Of a stretch of DNA of 64,000 nucleotides, positions 57,931 through 64,000 are shown piece by piece. The notes beneath the pieces are model-generated. The model saw nothing but the letters and a program-made list of their open reading frames with translations. It ran no database searches and was not told where the DNA came from. Source of the stretch: Gigaspora margarita (taxonomy: Eukaryota; Glomeromycota; Glomeromycetes; Diversisporales; Gigasporaceae); contig WTPW01000675.1 in NCBI GenBank assembly GCA_009809945.1, forward strand, positions 177,533-241,532, written 5' to 3'. The number at the start of each line of letters is the position of its first letter. The first letter of the stretch is position 1. The position numbers and the translations under genes were made by a program.

Positions 57931-58189
57931 TAGTTTAAGTCTTAACTAGTAATGCTACTGGAATTGATTTTTGAAAAAGGCCTATTTTGTCTTTATTAGA
58001 AAAAATTAAAATTTTTTATAAGGAAGAGCAAATAAAATTTATATAGATATGTTCCTTATAATTTTGTCTTTCAAAAAAAGTATCAAATAATTTCATCTTT
58101 CGAGTAAAATAGGTCAAAAACAATTTTGTCTTCAAATTTTAATTTCAGGTTTTCAAACCCAAAATGCTTTCATCCTCATGTGTAGTCTT

Positions 58190-58535
58190 AACCGATTTGA
58201 CCCAGGTTGTAAATTAGAAACCTGGATCACCCATTTTGATTTGGGTTACCTGGGTTGTATAACCTAGTTCGGACCTCTAATTTGTTGAAATTAAAATAAA
58301 AAGTCAAATAATAAAAAGTGCTCCAATTTTGATAAAACTTTCAGTATATATTATTCTTCCAAACAAGTTTGCTTAAGTACCAATAACTAATCTAAATAAT
58401 AGAATTTGGACTTATAATGTAATAACTATTTGCAATTGACCAAAATTAATTATATCCAAAAATAAGCTACTCACAGATTTTTGTATCCAAAATCGTCCAA
58501 AAAAGGAGACTTATTTTTTGGAAACATATGGTAAT
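58190..58535 (-). repeat. Second copy of the dispersed repeat with hAT-type terminus
   Basis: Inverted relative to 45955-46340. The terminus (complement) TAGAGGTCCGAACTAGG is near 58270; TTATTATTTGACTTTT, GTTTGGAAGAAT and AATAAGCTAC follow in the same order. Adjacent CCAGGTT/AACCTGG motifs at 58200-58260 resemble subterminal repeats. Confidence 0.5.
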
Positions 58536-58804
58536 AAATATAATAAATTATGAATAAGAAATTATAAAAAATAAAATTTATATTCACATTATATGAATAT
58601 AAAATATAAAATTTTTGATTTCTTATTCACACTATGTGAACATAAAATATAAAAATTTTAATTTTTTAAAAAAATTTATGTTCACTGTGAATGCTGTGAA
58701 CATATAATTTCCAACACTGAATCTGAGTCTATGCCTAAAGCTACTGTACAGAAAAGCAAAAAGCTAGAGTTTATATATCTTCTAGAAAGATAATAAAACT
58801 TGTA

Positions 58805-59058
58805 CAGTACTGAATAGCAAAAACTATCCATTTTTTTTAGCATTCTTTAAACTCTAATAACTTCACAACAAGTAATTATTTTAAAAATTCCTCTTACAAA
58901 TTTTTTATTTGTAATCTAAACTACAAATCGGTAAGACAGATTTTTGATATCTTGCTTTTTAAAGAAGTTATAAGGGTTTAAAGTTCAGCAACTTTTATAA
59001 TGAAGCAGAAATTTGGTGGCTTTAAAAAAAAATGGATAGTTTTTGCTATCCAGTACTG
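58805..59058. mobile_element. Tc1/mariner-like MITE, tips CAGTACTG
   Basis: CAGTACTGAATAGCAAAAAC and complement CAGTACTGGATAGCAAAAAC with TA flanks, 254 bp. The interior is homologous to the elements at 27986 and 56556 although the outer tips differ. Confidence 0.87.
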
Positions 59059-59061
59059 TAA

Positions 59062-59216
59062 AACTCAAAACTCGTAAAACTTATAAAACTCACAAAACTC
59101 ATAAACTCACAAATCTTATAAAACTCATAAAACTCATAAAACTTATAAAACTCACAAAACTCATAAAACTCATAAAACTCATAAAACTCACAAAACTAAT
59201 AAAACTTATAAAACTC
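59062..59216 (+). repeat. Microsatellite-like (AAAACTCATA)n array
   Basis: About 15 imperfect 10 bp units AAAACTCATA/AAAACTCACA/AAAACTTATA. The 60-residue open frame is a Leu-Ile-Lys repeat translation. Confidence 0.9.
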
Positions 59217-60600
59217 ATTCTATAACATTTCCATTCCCTTTAAGAATAAACTTCTTGAGTTCCTGAATCTAATAAACTTTATAAAATAACAAAAAAATAA
59301 TAAGTATAATTTCCAATTATAAAATTTATATTTGTATCTAATCCTTTATCTGATTCTGGTTCTTTTGATAATTTCTTTGTTTGATTTTAGCACATGATTA
59401 ATTCAGTAGAGGTTGCTAAAGTTTGAGGCTAGAAAATAGAAGTTTCTATTTTGGATTCTATTGTCTGAGTAATTGGTGTACCTAGGTTTGGTTCTGTTTT
59501 TAGTACATTGTTTTGTATTCCTTGTGGATATCTTTAGAATATTGGAAAAACTTTTAAATATAGTAATAAGAAGTTAGTTCAATAATGAGAAAATTCGATA
59601 TGATATCAATTTGATTTACTCATCAAATTAATGGGTGATGGCCTAATTTGGGAATTAATTCAAATATGCACATTTATGCATAATTGTTAGAACTAATAAT
59701 TCATATATAATTGTTCTAAGAATTTTAGCTCACAGTATAATCATTGTACTTCTTTGTTTTTCTAATACAACAAAGAATTTATCCCATGCTTATTTTGTAA
59801 TTTCCATATGTTTTATATTTGCATTGGTCATATGCAAAAATTTTGTTCGAGAATACTTGTTAAAACTTGGCAAAACTTGTTAAACATTTTGCTCAACATG
59901 TATTTTAGCAATTTCATTGTTGCTCAATATGTGTTTTGGCAATTTCATTGTTGTTTTTCTCTTTAAAAATTGTAAGGTCTCTGAACTTCCTTATTAATTT
60001 GTCTAAAATTAGTTTCTAATTTTCTAATTGGTGTTTATCTGTTAGTTAATTTCAAATTCTGTAACTCAATTTCTTATCATTGTGACTTTTGTTGTTGTTT
60101 ACAGTTAGTAGATTTCTATTTTGGGATAATCATCTTAATCATTTGTATCTATTTAAAATCTAGTTTTCAAATATTCGTTCCTTTAAATTTTACTCAAAAT
60201 CTTCTCTAGTTAATACTCCTTTCTTTATCCTTTTCTTTTGTTCTTTTCTTGTTTCTTCCTTTTTTTTATTTAGATAGTTTTTTTTCAAGAAATCTTTTCA
60301 TTGATATTCTGCTTGTTGAACCTCTGCTAGCACTTCAAGATGTATATACTTTTAGGCTGTGAGCCTAGCCTTAGCACTTGCTATATATAAATCTAGTCTT
60401 CTATATCTGGGTGAGCACCCTATATTTGGTTCTATAACTGCTATAATAATTGCCCTGGTAGATATTTTTCTCTATAACTTGGTCTTTCTTTTTTTTGCAC
60501 AAGTTGTAGTGGCCAACACACTTGTGTTATTTTATTTTATTTTTCTCTTCCAGTATATTCCACTTAGAAATAACCTTTTCTAATTTTTTTTTTATAATAG
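59217..60600. other. Gene-free T-rich stretch
   Basis: No supported gene. The hydrophobic 74-residue frame at 60359 looks incidental. GTTGCTCAATATGTGTTTTG-type text is duplicated near 59890-59945. Confidence 0.4.
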
Positions 60601-60890
60601 ATGAGTCATAAAAAGAAGTCTAAATCTGTTTTCTCTTATAACAAGTCACTTAAAAATTGCATTATCAACTTTCAGAAGGAAGAGCAAAAAAGAAATCTTC
60701 TGGATGTTGAGGCTCTTCAACAAGCAAGTCAGATAGAATGTTTGGTTCTTGAGAGCAATAAGTAGTGAGTACAGATAGCAGATCTAGAAGATGAAAATTA
60801 TGATTTAAAATGAAAAATTAGGGAATTGGAGAGAAAAAAAGATGAAAAAAATAGAAGTAATGAATATATTCTAAAAATTATTTTTGTATA
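60601..60890 (+). pseudogene. Possible small coiled-coil gene, with stops
   Basis: ATG at 60601 opens a hydrophilic frame (MSHKKKSKSVFSYNKSLKNC...EEQKRNLLDVEALQQASQIECLVLE) to TAG at 60763. The same frame continues with ADLEDENYDLK and KIRELERKKDEKN after stops near 60766 and 60811. Amphipathic, Glu/Lys-rich and coiled-coil-like, unlike the flanking repeats. A similar short gene family may exist elsewhere in the genome, but I recognise no product. Confidence 0.3.
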
Positions 60891-62095
60891 ATAATTTTTA
60901 TAAATAAAATTTTTAAATATTTTGAAATTTTGTAAATAAAAATTAGTATTAATTAAATAATGAAGTCTTTTTTTTTTTTTTTTAAAGTTTTTTCGTAAAA
61001 TATTGAATAGTATATAAAGTAGTTAAAAGTGTAAAGTTTTTGGTTTTGTGTCTAAAAATTTTAAGTATAATAAAGTCTTTATCTATTGTTAGTTCATTTC
61101 ATTTTTTTCAATATTTGTTGAGTATCTAATCATTAACTGCATAGTGTCAAGCAAGTGAATGAGTAATTATTAGCATGTCTAAATTTTTTTGTAGTTCTGA
61201 CTCTTAGTGTTGATTATAATATATAGTGCATGTTTTGTTAGCCATAATCATAGTAATAGTCATTACATTTATACTAGGAAATCATATGTAATTTAAATTA
61301 ATAATTTTTCTGATGTACATATGCTAATTCATTTTCCTTCTTTTTTTTCTTTCAGAATATTGATCTTGGACCTATTATTGTTTTTGGAGTCATTGTTAAT
61401 TCTTGAAGTCATAGCTATTTCTTGGAGTTGCAGTTCAAAGTGCATTTGTAGATTTTGTTAATATTATTGTTAGTCAAAGGATATTTTTCTTTAGCATTGT
61501 AGTTTTTTAGCATTACTATTTTATTTTGTATTGCCATTTGAACATTTTTATATTTTTGTGAAAGTGATAGTTGTTTTCAGTATTTATTGATTCTAGTAGT
61601 TTTCTATTACTCCTTTTTTATTTTTTTTTATCAGAGTAGTCTTCATTCTTTAGGTTTTATTTCGTCTTTAGCATTTTGTAGTCATAAATTTTGCTATACA
61701 TAAAGCTTTCTTGTAGGGTTGGGTAGTATAAGGTAGTTCTGGGCTTGAGTTGGTTTTTAACTTTTTTTCTAGGGCTAAGTATGGTCTGTGTCAAATTCTT
61801 AGTAAAATAGTCTTGTCTTGCCTTGTTAGTCCTGTGTTTTCTTTCTACGGTCTTGGTATAGTTTTGTTCATACATCCTTCAAAGTAGGCTTGATGTGGTT
61901 CTTTTTTTCTTTTTTTTTGTTTGTCTAGGTCTTGTTTTGCTTCACCAAGTTGGGTCTTTTTTTTTTACATTCTTGGTAGGTCTTATTAGATCTGGCCTTG
62001 TATATCTTTGTCAAATCTTGTATTTGTTAGCCTTGTCTTGTTTTTCTGAATCTGATTTTTGCTTTGTTGAGCCTTGGATCTGAAACTTGGCACTG
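60891..62095. other. Gene-free T/G-biased stretch
   Basis: Degenerate GTCTTGTCTTG-type and TTATTGTT-type repeats, especially 61730-62090. Short open frames on both strands are compositional. Confidence 0.4.
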
Positions 62096-62103
62096 GATTT
62101 ATA

Positions 62104-62449
62104 TAGGGTTGCATCAGTCCAGTCCCTAAGAGGACCGTTATTATAGTATTTACAGTCCCGGTTTGGTCTGGTCCTTCGGTCCCATAACGGTCCTTTAATG
62201 ATTACGTCAATCTTAATGCATAAGATTTTATTGGCCAAAAATGACGTAATTATTTACTGTCAGATGTAAACAAACATCATATGTTCTACATTACACCTGA
62301 TCAAGAAATTTGATTGGGTGATACAAACATCACAGTTATGTTTACAAAGACCAGTACCAGGATCGGTCCTTTAATGGTCCCATGGTCCTTATCGATCCCA
62401 GTTCAGGACCGGTCCTGGACCAGTCTTTTTCAGGACCGATGCATCCCTA
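62104..62449. mobile_element. hAT-like MITE made of GGTCC/GGACC repeats
   Basis: TIR TAGGGTTGCATC / GATGCATCCCTA with one mismatch; perfect 8 bp TSD GATTTATA (62096-62103, 62450-62457). Both arms are dense in GGTCC, GGACC and CAGTCC in mixed orientation; the middle has two TGACGTAAT / ATTACGTCA motifs. 346 bp. Confidence 0.92.
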
Positions 62450-62457
62450 GATTTATA

Positions 62458-63045
62458 TAATCTTTCATTTTTTTCTGTATTTGGATCCTGTCTTGGGTCC
62501 ATTTTAGCATAGGTTAAGTATATTTATTTTTTTTTGTTGCTTTTGTTAGAGGAGGTTTTTTTTTAACTAGGTCTAGTACTATTGTTAATCATTTTTTTGG
62601 ATTCAAGATACCATAGTAACAAATTGCTAGGGGCTTCTTGTGGGTTGGATCTTGTCTTTTTGATAGTTCTACATCATCAAAGTACTATATAGTTTCCTGT
62701 AATTGAATATTGGAGAAGCATCAGGAGAAAATTCTTTGGGTTTTTGATACATTTGGATTATAGTAGGTGTTATACTAAAATTAGTTAGTGGTCAGGTTGT
62801 TTTCTTTCACAATTATTAACAATTTTTTTTATATATATATTATCGAATGAATCATTGGTATGGTCAAGATCATTAATGCGAACAAAATGATCAATGCAGA
62901 TGAATGATCACTTTGTGATCTGTTGATTCCAGGATCAGACTTTAAAATAAGTATAGATCTCTTGTTTTCTCTTATTTCTACTTGACTTTAACTAATTCTC
63001 TTATCTAATAGCAGGCATAGAACATGTTCCCTTGAAATATGTCCA
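62458..63045. other. Gene-free stretch
   Basis: T-rich sequence, TATATATATA at 62830. A small cluster of GATCA-rich text lies at 62860-62940. No gene seen. Confidence 0.4.
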
Positions 63046-64000
63046 AATGTTTTCTATAATTAAAATTTTTAAAAAACATATGAATTTACTATATAACTTT
63101 GAGCTAAGATCTTTTTAAATCTAACTTATTAACTTAAAATAAATTTTGCGAGTATATAGAACAAGAAAAGAAGAAAATTTTAAGCTTAAAAACTGCTTTA
63201 AAATTTTGCAAAATTTGCATCTTTTCAAAATGTAACTCTGTCAAAAACAAATATTTACTAATTTTAAATTAGCAGTTATTTGTAAAATTATACTCTAAAC
63301 AACTTTACTTAGGCGACAGAAGTAGGTTACCTTGTAAGAAAAATGGGTTATCTATGTACTAAAGTTAAAATTTATTGTATTTCATGATATAACTTTTTTC
63401 CTTATTAGGTAACCTACTTTGGGCTCTTAAGCAAAGTTGTTTAGCATGAAATTTTACATCAAATTTGAAGTTGATTTGCATTTTTAGACCTTTTACTAAG
63501 TGAAAAATGGGTTTAAAGTTTGAAAAGATTTTTTTTTAAAAAAAAAATATTTTATTAAAAAAATTTTTTTTCAAACTTTAAACCCATTTTTCACTTAGTA
63601 AAAGGTCCAAAAAACGTGAATCAACCTCAAATAATGTAAAATTACTTGCTAAAAACTTTGCTTAAGAGACCAAAGTAGGTTACCTAATAAGGAAAAAAGT
63701 TATATCATGAAATATGATAAATTTTAACTTTAGCACATTGATAACCCAATTTTCTTACAAGGTAACCTACTTCTGTTGCCTAAGTAAAGTTGTTCAGATC
63801 ATAATTTTACACATAATTGCTAATTTAAAATTGGCAAAATTTTAAAGCAGTTTTAAGCTCAATTTTTTCTTCTTTTCTTGTTCTATATAATTGTAAAATT
63901 AATTTTAAGTTAATAAGTTAGATTTAAGAAGATCTTAGCTCAAATTTATATAGTAAATTCATATATTTTTTTAAAAATTTTAATTATAGAAAGCAATGAA
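63046..64000. repeat. Palindrome of about 1 kb running to the window edge
   Basis: Left-arm blocks GAACAAGAAAAGAAGAAAA, GACAGAAGTAGGTTACCTTG, CCTTATTAGGTAACCTACTT and ACTAAGTGAAAAATGGGTTT reappear inverted in the right arm in mirror order. The centre is a poly-A/T tract near 63547. Arms are about 500 bp with small indels; the right end may lie beyond 64000. Within each arm GTAACCTACTT also forms a smaller inverted repeat. Probably a long-TIR foldback element. Confidence 0.85.

Noticed and set aside
59043..59225. 60-residue Leu-Ile-Lys frame
   Set aside because: Translation of the AAAACTCATA microsatellite.
60359..60583. 74-residue hydrophobic frame resembling a membrane protein
   Set aside because: T-rich DNA gives Phe/Leu/Ile codons by chance; no start context or homologous pattern.
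61657..62238. Three short frames on both strands
   Set aside because: Compositional, and the last overlaps the GGTCC MITE.

Overview
The window looks like nuclear DNA from a repeat-swollen, very AT-rich fungal genome. The best guess is an arbuscular mycorrhizal (Glomeromycotina) fungus. Support: short AT-rich spliceosomal introns inside transposase genes, many hAT families, a Helitron, CpG islands that survive only in repeats, a short TTAGGG tract, and a small secreted-protein gene with dibasic (KEX2-type) sites. The species cannot be fixed from sequence alone.

Layout. 1-1524: 3' part of a multi-exon hAT transposase with no visible defects. 1910-5300: CpG-rich repeat islands, a 1.7 kb degenerate minisatellite and a mariner-like MITE. 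6166-6901: the only apparently intact host gene, a 132-residue predicted secreted protein made of a signal peptide, tandem KR-containing repeats and an acyl-carrier-protein (ACP) domain whose 4'-phosphopantetheine serine is replaced by Glu. 8140-11639: a head-to-head pair of decayed, possibly paralogous genes (one with a signal peptide, one with membrane segments plus coiled coil); the second is split by a 287 bp hAT-like MITE. 11776-28338: almost pure repeat, including 0.4-1.1 kb palindromes, SINE-like elements and hAT-like, Tourist-like and Tc1/mariner-like MITEs.

28900-34210 is a nest: an eroded hAT holds a retroposon fragment and a tRNA-like SINE, and the SINE is split by a complete 2.6 kb hAT with perfect 8 bp target-site duplication (TSD). 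34211-41748 is a 7.5 kb hAT with perfect TSD and 13 bp terminal inverted repeats (TIRs). It carries a broken hAT transposase, a fragment of a hybrid histidine kinase/response regulator and a second nested hAT. 42196-44996: a poly-A retroposon with 17 bp TSD, another hAT, and a Tourist-like MITE. 47963-53478: a Helitron with HUH-Rep and PIF1-like helicase regions and a clear 3' hairpin-CTAG end. It is killed by 13 stops (10 of them TGA) and by a second copy of the Tourist-like MITE. 53690-56046: another broken hAT transposase. 56556-64000: Tc1-like MITEs, simple repeats, a 346 bp hAT-like MITE and a roughly 1 kb palindrome at the edge.

The genes form no pathway. The most notable things are the serine-less secreted ACP-like protein, the kinase-carrying hAT, and a set of hAT-like elements each built from its own short motif repeated on both strands.
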